A stretch of 64,000 nucleotides of DNA, from assembly GCF_016863295.1 (NCBI RefSeq), contig NZ_BOOP01000023.1, forward strand, positions 1 to 64,000, written 5' to 3'. How positions within the stretch are numbered: the first letter of the stretch is position 1; each line of letters opens with the position of its first letter. A program made the translations under genes and the position numbers. The notes below the pieces were generated by a model. That model worked only from the letters and a program-made list of their open reading frames with translations, was not told the DNA's origin and did not search any database. This document shows, in pieces, positions 34,150-42,391 of this stretch. Source of the DNA: Planotetraspora phitsanulokensis. GTDB lineage: Bacteria; Actinomycetota; Actinomycetes; Streptosporangiales; Streptosporangiaceae.

Positions 34150-35544
34150 GTGCTCACAGACGTCCGTCCCACCGCTCCCCCGCTGCCGCGGCCCGGCCTC
34201 CTCGCGGGCCACCACGCCTTCGCCGTGGTCCTCGCGCTCGCCGCCGCGCTCCGCGTGATCGTCATGCTCGGCTATCCGCCCGCCCGCCTCTACTGGTACG
34301 ACTCCTTCGAGTACCTGGACACCGCCGTCCACCTGAGACCGGGAGCCGGTTTCCACCCGATCGGCTACTCGCTCTTCCTGCGACTGCTTCTGCCGTTCCA
34401 CAGCGTCGGGCTGATCGCGGCGGTCCAGCACGTGATGGGCCTCGCCATCGGGGTCATGGTCTACGCGCTGCTGCGCCGCCGTTCGCTGCCGGTGTGGGCG
34501 GCCTGCCTGGCCGCGGCGCCCGTCCTGTTCGCCGCCTCGTTCTTCCAGCTCGAACACGCCGTGTTGTCCGACACGCCGTTCATGTTCCTGATCACCGCCG
34601 GCCTCACCACGCTGATGTGGTCACCGCGGCTTTCGGCACGGGCCGCGACGGGAGCCGGCCTGCTGTTCGCGTTCGCCGCGCTCACCCGGACCATCGCGCT
34701 GCCGCTGCTGCTGCTCGTGGTGGTCGTCCTCGCGTTCCAGCGGGTCGGCCGCAGGCCGCTGATCGCACTCGCCGTCAGCGGGACGCTGCCGCTGGCCGCG
34801 TACGCCGGCTGGTACGGCCACCACCACGGGAGGTTCGCCCTCAGCGGCGCCGACGGCGTCTCGTTGTGGGCGAGGACCATGACCTTCGCCGACTGCTCCG
34901 TCATCCGGCCCCCGGCCGGACTGGCCCCGCTGTGCCCGAACGCCACCGTCGTCGACGCCGCGTCCGAGTACGTGTGGGCGCCGGGCGCCTCGCTGAACCT
35001 GCTGCCCGGCGACCGCATGGACCACAACGACGAGGCCCGCGCCTTCGCGATCCGCGCGATCGCGGCACAGCCGTTCGACTATCTGCTCGACGTCGCCCGC
35101 GACACCTCGATCGCGTTCGCGTGGACCCCGATCGCCCATCCGAAGCGGGTCACGCCCGCGTTCGGCTACCGCCTCGGCGGTGGAGGGCTGCCGGACCAGC
35201 CGCTCGTCGAGAGGGCGCGGCGAGCCTACGACCCGCGGATGAGCGACGCCCGTGCGGTCAGACCGTGGGCCGACTTCCTCATCGCCTACCAGTACCCCGC
35301 CTACCTGCGTGGCCCGGTACTGGCCGCCCTGCTGCTCCTGGGGGCGGCGGGCGCGGTGGCGCGACGCCGCGCGGTCCTGCTGCCCTGGAGCCTGGCCGTG
35401 GCCCTGCTCGTCTGCCCGGTCGCCGTTCTAGACTTCGATCATCGCTACGTTCTGCCGGTAGTCCCCTTCGCCTGCCTGGCCGCGGCCCTCGCCCTCCACG
35501 CGATCGTGCGACCCCCTCTCCCGGGGAACAGGCGGCCGGGGTGA
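34150..35544 (+). CDS. Multi-span membrane protein, GT-C glycosyltransferase-like
   Basis: About 464 residues with ten or more membrane helices. The first outside loop has YWYDSFEYLDTA, an acidic pair like the D-E/D-D loop of polyprenol-phosphate-sugar glycosyltransferases (GT39/GT87 type), followed by GFHPIGYSLFLRLL. It probably moves a sugar from a lipid carrier outside the membrane. GTG 34150 precedes the first helix; the frame is open from 34066 and no ribosome-binding site decides between them. Confidence 0.72.
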   Translation: MLTDVRPTAPPLPRPGLLAGHHAFAVVLALAAALRVIVMLGYPPARLYWYDSFEYLDTAVHLRPGAGFHPIGYSLFLRLLLPFHSVGLIAAVQHVMGLAIGVMVYALLRRRSLPVWAACLAAAPVLFAASFFQLEHAVLSDTPFMFLITAGLTTLMWSPRLSARAATGAGLLFAFAALTRTIALPLLLLVVVVLAFQRVGRRPLIALAVSGTLPLAAYAGWYGHHHGRFALSGADGVSLWARTMTFADCSVIRPPAGLAPLCPNATVVDAASEYVWAPGASLNLLPGDRMDHNDEARAFAIRAIAAQPFDYLLDVARDTSIAFAWTPIAHPKRVTPAFGYRLGGGGLPDQPLVERARRAYDPRMSDARAVRPWADFLIAYQYPAYLRGPVLAALLLLGAAGAVARRRAVLLPWSLAVALLVCPVAVLDFDHRYVLPVVPFACLAAALALHAIVRPPLPGNRRPG

Positions 35545-35595
35545 CGCCGGAGAGCTTCGGCGAGTTCGAGGCCGGGTTCCAGAAGGGGGAACGGC

Positions 35596-36501
35596 ATGCA
35601 CGGGAAGACCACGGCGATCGCCGTGCTCCTGCTCGCCATGCTCTCGGGATGCGGACACGCGGACGCACGACGGACGCAGGCCGGACCGGGAACGCCGGCG
35701 CAACGCGCCCTCCAGGCCGAGTCCATGCGGGCGGACTGCATGAGGGACCGGGGTTTCCGGTACATCCCCTACGTCGCGCCCGCGAGGGAGAAGACCACCG
35801 ACGAACTCCGGGAAGAGGCGGGCGACTACGAGGCGATGAAGCGGTTCCGGCAGAGGAACGGCTACGGGGTGTTCGCCTTCTACGTCTATCCCCAGGAGTT
35901 CGGGAACCCCCTGGTGCCCCCGGACCGGCCGCTCCCTCCCGACCCCGACCCCGACCCCAACCACAGGCTCATGGCCGCGCTGTCGCGGACGCAGTTCGGG
36001 GCCTACCAGGACGCGGACACGGCCTGCTACCTGCGGGCCGTGAACGACGTCTACGGCAAGGACGTGACGTCGATCTCCGACCAGGTGGACCAGGCCAACG
36101 CCCAGGTGGCCGAGTCGGCGCGCAGCACGCTCGACCGTGATCCCCGGATCGCCGAGCGCGCGGGCGCCATGGCCGCGTGCCTTGAGAGCAGGGGCCACCG
36201 GATCGGATCGAAGCTGCCGACGGACATGGCCGACCGCGGGCGGCGGGCGTTCGAGGCGATCAAGCGGCCCATGGGCACGAGGATCCCCGACGACGTCCGC
36301 GAGGAGATGGACCAGCCGGCGGGGGCGCTCTTCGAGCCCGACCTGTCGATCGAGCAGGCCCGCCCCTACCTGGACCGTGAGATCAGGGACGCCCTCGACG
36401 ACCTGGAGTGCGGCAGGGACTTCTACCCGTTGTTCCAGCCCAGGAAGACGGAGATCGACAGCCGGGTGTACGAGGAGTTCGGGCTGACACCCCTGTCGTG
36501 A
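35596..36501 (+). CDS. Secreted lipoprotein of unknown function
   Basis: A 301-residue lipoprotein precursor. A short signal (HGKTTAIAVLLLAML) ends in the lipobox LSGC, giving lipidation at Cys19. The mature part is charged, holds pairs of Cys (DCMRDRG, TACYLRA, MAACLES, LECGRD) and a PDPDPDP spacer. Even Cys spacing suggests disulfides outside the membrane. ATG 35596 follows AAGGGGGA. No family recognised. Confidence 0.8.
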   Translation: MHGKTTAIAVLLLAMLSGCGHADARRTQAGPGTPAQRALQAESMRADCMRDRGFRYIPYVAPAREKTTDELREEAGDYEAMKRFRQRNGYGVFAFYVYPQEFGNPLVPPDRPLPPDPDPDPNHRLMAALSRTQFGAYQDADTACYLRAVNDVYGKDVTSISDQVDQANAQVAESARSTLDRDPRIAERAGAMAACLESRGHRIGSKLPTDMADRGRRAFEAIKRPMGTRIPDDVREEMDQPAGALFEPDLSIEQARPYLDREIRDALDDLECGRDFYPLFQPRKTEIDSRVYEEFGLTPLS

Positions 36502-36597
36502 AAATCCGTCGCCCGCGGATGTCACGTTCTCCGCGGCGGGCTTCGTCTCGGAAGTGAAAGGCGCCCACAGGGGGCGCCTGGAACGGAAAGGGACACC

Positions 36598-37800
36598 ATG
36601 TCCTCCAGAAGAAGCTCACAGCGGATCGTCGTCCTGGGCGCGGGCTACACCGGAATGCTCACCGCGATCCGCGTGGCGGGGCGCGCCCGGCGTCACGGCG
36701 GGCACGTCACGCTGGTCAACCCGTCCAGCCGGTTCACCGAGCGGCTGCGCATGCACCAGATCGCCACCGGCCAGTCGCTGCCGGACTTCCAGATCCCGGA
36801 CGTCCTCGACGGCACGGGCGTCGACTTCGTCCAGGGCTGGGCCACCGCGATCGACCCCGACGCCCGCGAGGTCACCGTGACGGCCTCCGACGAGACGCGG
36901 GTCCTGCCGTACGACCGGCTGGTCTACGCCCTCGGCAGCAAGGCCGACCGCACGATGGTCCCCGGAGCGGACGTGCACGCCCACACCCTCGACGACCCCG
37001 CGGCGGCGGCACGACTGGCCGCCAGACTGGCCGAGATCGCGGCGGCCGGCGGCACCGTGGCCGTCGGCGGCGCCGGGCTCACCGGCGTCGAGGCCGCCAC
37101 CGAGATCGCCGAGTCCTTCCCCTCGATCCGGACCGTCCTGATCAGCCGGGACGTGCCCGGCTCGATGATGGGCGAGCGCGCCCGCGCGTACCTGAACCGG
37201 GCGCTGGAGCGGCTCCACGTCGAGGTCCGGTCCGGAGTCGAGATCACCAAGGTGCTGCCTGACGCCGTCGAGCTGTCCGGGGGCGAACTGGTGCACGCGG
37301 ACGCCACCTTGTGGACGACCGGTGTCCGCGCGGCGGCGCTGGCCGCGCGATCGGGTATCGCCACCGACGACCGCGGCCGGATCGTGGTCGACGCCACGCT
37401 GCGTTCGGTCTCCCACCCCGCGATCTACGCGGTCGGCGACGCCGCCGCCGTGCGTCAGGCCTACGGAGTGCTGCACGGCACCTGCCAGAGCGGCCTGCCG
37501 ACGGCCGTGCACGCCGCCGACGCGATCGGCCGCGAACTGCGCGGCAGGCGGCCGAAGCCGTTCCGGTTCGGCTATATGCACCAGCCCGTGAGCCTGGGCC
37601 GCCACGACGCGGTCATCCAGTTCACTCGCGCCGATGACACCCCCCGCCGCTGGCACCTCACCGGCAGGCGCGCGGTCGCCTACAAGGAGTTCGTCTCCAG
37701 CAGCCCGATGACGACCTACCGGCTGTCGAAGCTGTTCGCCCTCCCCAGCCGCGCGCTGTGGACGCGCGGCGGCCGCGCCAACCCCGCGCCGCGCGTCTGA
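36598..37800 (+). CDS. NAD(P)/FAD-dependent oxidoreductase (NDH-2-like)
   Basis: A 400-residue pyridine-nucleotide-disulfide-type flavoprotein. FAD motif RIVVLGAGYTGMLTAIRVA, NAD motif TVAVGGAGLTGVEAATEIAE and the C-terminal FAD-contact AIYAVGDAAAV are all in place. There is no redox CxxxxC and no C-terminal membrane helix, so it resembles type II NADH dehydrogenases without the usual anchor. Ribosome-binding site GGAAAGGGA. An 8-bp hairpin (36559-36579) lies in its leader. Confidence 0.88.
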   Translation: MSSRRSSQRIVVLGAGYTGMLTAIRVAGRARRHGGHVTLVNPSSRFTERLRMHQIATGQSLPDFQIPDVLDGTGVDFVQGWATAIDPDAREVTVTASDETRVLPYDRLVYALGSKADRTMVPGADVHAHTLDDPAAAARLAARLAEIAAAGGTVAVGGAGLTGVEAATEIAESFPSIRTVLISRDVPGSMMGERARAYLNRALERLHVEVRSGVEITKVLPDAVELSGGELVHADATLWTTGVRAAALAARSGIATDDRGRIVVDATLRSVSHPAIYAVGDAAAVRQAYGVLHGTCQSGLPTAVHAADAIGRELRGRRPKPFRFGYMHQPVSLGRHDAVIQFTRADDTPRRWHLTGRRAVAYKEFVSSSPMTTYRLSKLFALPSRALWTRGGRANPAPRV

Positions 37801-37816
37801 CGTGCGACGCCGCGGG

Positions 37817-38040
37817 TCAGGCCGTGCCGTACGAGGTGTCGCGATGCGACTGGGCGTCCCGGAGGGCGGGCAGCGGCCCGCCGGCCGCGTGGTAGCGGCG
37901 ACCGGCGATCAGCAGGTCCTCCGCGGGGAACTTCGTGATCACCTCGCAGCCGTCGGCGGTGACGACGAGTTCCTCCTCGATCCGGGCCGCCGACCAGCCG
38001 TCCGCCGCCGGCCAGTAGGTCTCCACGGCGAAGATGGCGG
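37817..38040 (-). pseudogene. Remnant of an M24 (Xaa-Pro-type) metallopeptidase
   Basis: About 75 codons, from AIFAVETYWPA at the 5' side to the natural-looking stop at 37817, match the C-terminal end of M24 peptidases, including the metal-ligand Glu in VETYW and the RIEEE motif. Everything N-terminal (some 300 residues in an intact enzyme) is missing. The upstream sequence (38041-38097) is unrelated and runs into the DUF1963 gene. It has no start codon of its own and is best read as a deletion remnant. Confidence 0.72.
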
Positions 38041-38097
38041 CCGCCGCCCTACCCCCCTCCGACGGCGGATGACCGCGAAGTCTCCGGTGGGCGGGGG

Positions 38098-39015
38098 TCA
38101 GCAGCACTGCCAGGTGAACAGGGCCCGGTCGAAACGCCGGGCCGCGAGGTCCTCCGGCCGGATCAGCCAGTAGAGCGCGCCGGCGTCTCCCCACATCATG
38201 TTCGCGCGGTCGTCGGAGTCGAACTGGGCGAGGAGGAGCCATCGTCCGGCCTCCTCCTGGAGCCGTGGATCACGCCAGTCCACACCCCCGAGCGCGAGTT
38301 GCGCGACCTCGTACTCCACGTCCGCCTGCACGGGAGCGGCGTATCCGCCCACCCGATGGCCGATGTCGCCGGACGACGGCAGGCCTCTGCGGAACGGCCG
38401 TGCCGACACCGGATGATCCTTGATCGTCTCGCGATCGCCTCCGAACGCCGCGACGAGCACCGGGTGAGTGGGCGTCGGGACCGTCACGACGGTGTGCGCC
38501 CGCAGGGGCACGCGGGGATACGGCTCGATCCCCGCCGGCGCCTCGCGCGGCGACGCGTCGGCCTCAGCGGGGACGTAGAGGACGCGGGCTCCCGCCTGGG
38601 TCGCCGGATCCCAGGGACCGACGATCTCCTCACCGTCGTCGATCTGACCGTCGAAGTAGAAGAACGACAGGACCCCGTCGGGCGGCGGCCCGCCGGGATC
38701 CGCAGGCTCCAGGACCGAGCGGTCAAGCGCGGAGCAGTCGAGCGCGGAGCAGTCGAGCGCGGAGTAGTCCAGCGCCGAGCATTCCAGCGCCGCGATGAAC
38801 GTGAGCGGCCCCCGGCCCTCCCACACGGGCCAGGGCACGTCCGCGGGAAGCACCGGGTCTCCGCCGAGGTGCCCGGCCACCTGGTCCCCGTCCCGCGCAT
38901 GCGTGAGCCGCAGGCCGGGTCTGAGCAGGGACGTCCAGGTGTCGGCGACGTCCGCGGGAAGATGGGTCCGTGCCAGGCCGGTCAGGCTCTCCCTGGTGAC
39001 GGCGCGATCATTCAT
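38098..39015 (-). CDS. DUF1963 (YwqG-like) protein with internal repeats
   Basis: A 305-residue cytoplasmic protein of the DUF1963/YwqG family: HLGGDPVLPADVPWPVWEG near the start, LSFFYFDGQID, GGYAAPVQADVEYEVAQLALGG and the ending LLLAQFDSD...MMWGDAGALYWLI. Family function unknown; some members sit near contact-dependent toxins as immunity-like proteins. Residues about 75-100 contain five SALDC-like pentads coded by a 15-bp minisatellite (38716-38790). ATG 39015 is 5 bp after the methyltransferase stop, so the two are an operon. Confidence 0.85.
   Translation of the reverse strand: MNDRAVTRESLTGLARTHLPADVADTWTSLLRPGLRLTHARDGDQVAGHLGGDPVLPADVPWPVWEGRGPLTFIAALECSALDYSALDCSALDCSALDRSVLEPADPGGPPPDGVLSFFYFDGQIDDGEEIVGPWDPATQAGARVLYVPAEADASPREAPAGIEPYPRVPLRAHTVVTVPTPTHPVLVAAFGGDRETIKDHPVSARPFRRGLPSSGDIGHRVGGYAAPVQADVEYEVAQLALGGVDWRDPRLQEEAGRWLLLAQFDSDDRANMMWGDAGALYWLIRPEDLAARRFDRALFTWQCC
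38716..38790. repeat. Coding minisatellite, 15 bp x 5
   Basis: Five in-frame 15-bp units; two at 38731 and 38746 are identical (GGAGCAGTCGAGCGC on the plus strand). Translated they read ALECS, ALDYS, ALDCS, ALDCS and ALDRS, a pentapeptide-repeat-like pattern in the DUF1963 protein. Confidence 0.88.
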
Positions 39016-39020
39016 CGAGT

Positions 39021-39725
39021 TCAGCCCAGGTAGGAGTAGTAGGAGTCGACGGCGGGTTGGCCGGTGTAGTTCGGCCCGGCGGCGTCGTCGGATCCGAGGT
39101 ATTGATAGGGCAGGCCGGGCAGATCGCCGCCACCGCGCCGGCGGGTGATCCGGTGGTGCCGCGAATCGTAGGCGAACCCCGACGCCCTGAGCGCGGCGGT
39201 CAGTCGGCGTCCCGCCTGCGAGCCGTCCTCCAGCCGGATGCACCTCGTGTCGAAGTCGCCGACGAACATGCCGTCGTCGGCCAGCCACCCGGGGATCCGG
39301 GAGAGCACGCCGAGCTTGTCGCCGACGTAGTGCAGGCCGTGCACACAGGTGATCAGGTCGAACGGCTCATCGGGCTCCCACGTCGTGATCGACGCGGTGA
39401 TCAGCCGCAGCCGCGGCGGCCGGGAGGGACCGGCGAAGAAGTCGACGAGATCCACTCCCACGATCTCCGCGTCGTCTCCGAGCACGTGGGACGCCTCGAG
39501 GAGCGCCCGCGCCTCACCGCAGCACAGGTCGAGCCATCGCACGACGGGCCTGGTGGACAGCCGGGTGGACGACCGCGTAGACGATCGGGTCCGCAGGAAG
39601 TCCAGCACGTCGAGGCCCAGCGCGCGGCCATAGCCGCCGGAGCCGACCAGGCCGCGTTCGCGGTTCATCGTGCGGTTGGCCACCACCGCGGAGCGCTCCA
39701 GACTCTCGCCGTCGAGCAGTCGCAT
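39021..39725 (-). CDS. SAM-dependent methyltransferase
   Basis: A 234-residue class I methyltransferase. Motif I is VVRWLDLCCGEARAL, motif II VGVDLVDFF and motif IV DLITCVHGLHYVGDKL. A 12-bp repeat (39552-39587) codes RSST RSST RLST just before motif I. The Tyr-rich tail (SYYSYLG) is unusual. ATG 39725 follows GGAAGG. Target unknown; the H-G-L-H-Y signature suggests a small molecule rather than DNA. Confidence 0.83.
   Translation of the reverse strand: MRLLDGESLERSAVVANRTMNRERGLVGSGGYGRALGLDVLDFLRTRSSTRSSTRLSTRPVVRWLDLCCGEARALLEASHVLGDDAEIVGVDLVDFFAGPSRPPRLRLITASITTWEPDEPFDLITCVHGLHYVGDKLGVLSRIPGWLADDGMFVGDFDTRCIRLEDGSQAGRRLTAALRASGFAYDSRHHRITRRRGGGDLPGLPYQYLGSDDAAGPNYTGQPAVDSYYSYLG
39552..39587. 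repeat. Coding repeat, 12 bp x 3
   Basis: GGTGGACAGCCG, GGTGGACGACCG and CGTAGACGATCG lie end to end inside the methyltransferase gene, in frame. Confidence 0.75.
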
Positions 39726-39798
39726 CGTCGAGCACCTTCCGGACGGCGGCGGACCGATCATCATGGCCGGCTCATCACGGCGGATCATCACGACGAGA

Positions 39799-40524
39799 TC
39801 ATCCTGGCCCGCCCATCTCACCACCGCCCCGTCCCGGCTCCGAAACGCGGGGCTCCTCGGCGGGAACCTCCCTGCCACGTCGCAGCCGGGCGAGCCACAC
39901 CGGTGACCGCCAGCCCGGCCCGAGGCGGTAGGCGTCGAGCAGCCAGTCGCCCAGCCGGTCGCGGTCGATGACGACCAGGTCGTGATCCCGTGCCGTCCTG
40001 GCCGCCTCCGCGCTGAGACGGTGTGAGGTGATCAGGACCCCGCGATGGTCCCGGTACGGCCTGGCCTGCAGGGCGCCGACGAAATCACGCACCTGGCCCG
40101 GGCCGACCGCACGCGTGTAGTACTTGCACTGGATCGCGTAGCGCACACCATCCGGGGCGACGCCGAGCACGTCGACGCCCCGGTCACCCGCTCCCCCGAC
40201 GACGGTGACCTTGCGGAAGCCGTCCCGGCGCAGCAACTCGGCCGCCAGTTCCTCGAAACGCCGCGGATCGAGCCGGTCGAGCCCGGCCCTCCGCAGCGCG
40301 TCCCTGCGGTAGGTCGTCCCCATCCGGCGGATCACGAGAACGACGGCGACCGGCACGACGACGGCGACCACGGCGACCGTGAGCAGCGTCGCCCACCCCA
40401 CGGATCGCACGGCCTCGGCCGCCGCCACGAGAACGACCACGACGGACAGCGCCCACAACAGGCCGTTACCGCCGGCGCCGCGAGTGCCGCGCCGGTTCCG
40501 CGCTGGTGATCTGCGCCTCGCCAT
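39799..40524 (-). CDS. Membrane-anchored Mrr-type restriction endonuclease
   Basis: A 241-residue protein. The basic N-terminus (ARRRSPARNRRG) leads into two membrane helices (about 25-75), then an Mrr_cat nuclease domain: LDPRRFEELAAELLRRDGF, GAGDRGVDVLGV with the catalytic Asp and YAIQCKYY with the Q-x-K. RDHRGVLITSHRLSAEA continues the fold. Mrr-type nucleases cut modified or damaged DNA. ATG 40524 has a strong GGAGG. No DNA methylase partner is evident. Confidence 0.88.
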   Translation of the reverse strand: MARRRSPARNRRGTRGAGGNGLLWALSVVVVLVAAAEAVRSVGWATLLTVAVVAVVVPVAVVLVIRRMGTTYRRDALRRAGLDRLDPRRFEELAAELLRRDGFRKVTVVGGAGDRGVDVLGVAPDGVRYAIQCKYYTRAVGPGQVRDFVGALQARPYRDHRGVLITSHRLSAEAARTARDHDLVVIDRDRLGDWLLDAYRLGPGWRSPVWLARLRRGREVPAEEPRVSEPGRGGGEMGGPG

Positions 40525-40594
40525 CGAGACCTCCAGGATCGGGGAAGACCCTGCCGAGTCTGGTCGGCTCGACCGACAAAACCGTGCGCGCGGC

Positions 40595-41128
40595 TCACGC
40601 CTCAGGGCACCCGAGGGGGAAGAAAGCCGTCTCCTTCCACAGCGCTCCGTCGAAGGTCTCCAGCGCCACGACACGAACGCGGGTGGTCACCGGCAGCCGT
40701 CCGGAGAGCTCGGCCTCGATCATGTCCTGGATGTCGGCCGGCACGCCGTCGGCCACGGTCAGGTGCGGCAGGACCTCCTCGAACTGCCCGCCGTACGGCG
40801 GGGCCTCGGGCCAGCGCGCCGCGACCGCCTCGGTCAGCTCCCGGAACGGAGCGTCGGGGTCGGGAGTCAGGTAGATCACGCCGGGAAACCGGCCACAGGC
40901 GGAGAACCGCGCGTCGAACGCGGCGTGAGCGGCGAACAGCTCCCCCAGCGCGGCCACGACCCCGGCGTCGACGCGATCGGCGTCGAGGAAGGGATAGAGC
41001 ACCGTCACGTGCGCGGGAACCCCATGGGCGGCGGAGGAGTCGAACCGACTCCGCCATGAGCCCACCACCGGTTCCGCCTCGGGTACATGGATCACCAGCG
41101 CCGTCTGTCCTGGTGCGAATTCCGTCAC
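40595..41128 (-). CDS. 2'-5' RNA ligase family (LigT-like phosphoesterase)
   Basis: A 177-residue 2H phosphoesterase with two H-x-T/V motifs, HVTVL (about residue 40) and HLTVAD (about 122), arranged in the expected two-lobed repeat. Members hydrolyse cyclic phosphodiesters or join 2'-5' RNA ends. It is the first of four same-strand genes (40595 to 38098) with 70-bp gaps to the nuclease and then the methyltransferase. Confidence 0.85.
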   Translation of the reverse strand: MTEFAPGQTALVIHVPEAEPVVGSWRSRFDSSAAHGVPAHVTVLYPFLDADRVDAGVVAALGELFAAHAAFDARFSACGRFPGVIYLTPDPDAPFRELTEAVAARWPEAPPYGGQFEEVLPHLTVADGVPADIQDMIEAELSGRLPVTTRVRVVALETFDGALWKETAFFPLGCPEA

Positions 41129-41533
41129 CGGTCACCTCTCAGTCGGGGGACGTAGCGCGATCATCTGGTCATTCCCCTGGCCGGCCTCCGCCGCGACCAC
41201 GTCCGGCGACAGCGAAGAGCGAGAGATCCGCCCCGTGCAGATCGTCGATGACGATCTGCATGTCGTTCGGCGCATCGACGAACATGTCACGCCGCATCAG
41301 TCCGCCATGCCTCGGTGATTCCCGGACGGCAAAGGGATCTTCCGCCTTTACCGTTACCACGCGATGGCCGTCTGAGGACATGTCCGATCAATCTGTGAAT
41401 CATGCACAGGAGCCCCATGCCGGATCTCACGCGCCGCGGGGCCGACCGGGCCGAGGCGATCACCGCGGACTGATCCCCGAAGCGCTCACAAGGACGCCGC
41501 TTCGCCCTCCGCAGAGGGCCACCGGACATGAAA
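41129..41533. other. Gene-poor stretch before the tRNA terminator
   Basis: About 400 bp between the 2'-5' ligase gene and the tRNA terminator. A 70-codon open frame (41169-41381, minus) has third positions much less GC-rich than its neighbours and no ribosome-binding site, so I do not call it. I see nothing else. Confidence 0.5.
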
Positions 41534-41577
41534 AAGACCGGCGCACCTCTCGATCGAACGAGAGATGCGCCGGTCTT
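41534..41577 (-). terminator. Terminator of the tRNA-Lys transcript
   Basis: A 12-bp perfect stem (AAGACCGGCGCA at 41534, TGCGCCGGTCTT to 41577), extended inside by CTCTCG/CGAGAG, is followed on the minus strand by a T5 run (41535-41531). Confidence 0.85.
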
Positions 41578-41585
41578 GTGCGACG

Positions 41586-41659
41586 TGCGCCGCCAGGGAC
41601 TCGAACCCCGGACCCGCTGATTAAGAGTCAGCTGCTCTAACCAACTGAGCTAGCGGCGC
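41586..41659 (-). tRNA. tRNA-Lys (CTT)
   Basis: A full cloverleaf reads on the minus strand. The acceptor GCGCCGC pairs with GCGGCGC, the D-arm has AGCTCAGTTGGTTAGAGC, the anticodon arm CTGACTCTTAATCAG gives anticodon CTT, and the T-arm has GGGTTCGAGTCC. It is 74 nt including the discriminator A; CCA is not encoded. Confidence 0.95.
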
Positions 41660-41749
41660 CTGCGACGTGCGTAACCTTAGCAGTCCCGGGGACGGCACGC
41701 ACATCGGAAATCGGGTGCGAGGTCGCCCGCGCAGGGAGGCCTTCCCGGC

Positions 41750-42391
41750 TCAGCTGTTGCTCCACGCGGCGCTGGAGAAGGGGACGGGCTCACCGCGCTT
41801 GCCGGGGCCGTCACCCCACTTGGTGACCACGTAGTCCACCTTGATGTGGCCCTGCGAGCCGCCGACCGTCAGGGTGTCGGAGTTCCAGCTGGTGCCGACG
41901 AGGTCGGCGAAGGTCTTGCCGTCGATGTCGAGCATGACGCCGTCGCTCGACGGGGTGCCGGGACCGCGGTCGCCGATGAAGAACTTGGCCCTGCGGCCGT
42001 TGTAGGAGATGTAGCCCTCGGTGCCGAGGGGCCAGCTGGGGCTGGCGAACAGGCCCTGCTGCATGGGCTTGCCGATCGCGGGCTGCCCGGTGTCCCCCTG
42101 ACGGCCAGAGCCGTCGTCCCAGAAGTACGAACCGCTCGTCGAGCCGCTCAGCAGAACCTGCTCGTTCTCGACGCTGGCCGGAGCGGCGAGGAGGGTGTCG
42201 CTCGCCGGCTTCACGACCGGTGCGGCGCCCATGATGGATGCGCCGATCATGGCGGCGCACGCCATCGTGGTCACGGACGACACGGTCCGGTGGGCCCGCA
42301 CCTCGCGGACGCCCTTGCCGACCAGGTCGCGGACGGCGTTGGTACACATGCCTACTACGGCTTTGGTACGCGGATCGATAAAGGTCTTCAT
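41750..42391 (-). CDS. Secreted or membrane-anchored protein, possible double-psi beta-barrel
   Basis: A 213-residue protein. After a basic N-terminus it has a hydrophobic segment (VTTMACAAMIGASIMGAAP, about 40-60), then a region with SGSYFWDDGSGRQGDTG and KFFIGDRGPGTPSSDGVMLDI, followed by KTFADLVGTSW. The DRGPG and GVMLDIDGKTFA pattern recalls small double-psi beta-barrel/RlpA-like cell-wall proteins; this is tentative. ATG 42391 has no good ribosome-binding site. The leader is about 270 nt and rich in hairpins, so expression may be controlled by RNA structure. Confidence 0.68.
   Translation of the reverse strand: MKTFIDPRTKAVVGMCTNAVRDLVGKGVREVRAHRTVSSVTTMACAAMIGASIMGAAPVVKPASDTLLAAPASVENEQVLLSGSTSGSYFWDDGSGRQGDTGQPAIGKPMQQGLFASPSWPLGTEGYISYNGRRAKFFIGDRGPGTPSSDGVMLDIDGKTFADLVGTSWNSDTLTVGGSQGHIKVDYVVTKWGDGPGKRGEPVPFSSAAWSNS

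Noticed and set aside
41169-41381. A 70-codon minus-strand open frame
   Set aside because: No ribosome-binding site, weak third-position GC and no family resemblance.
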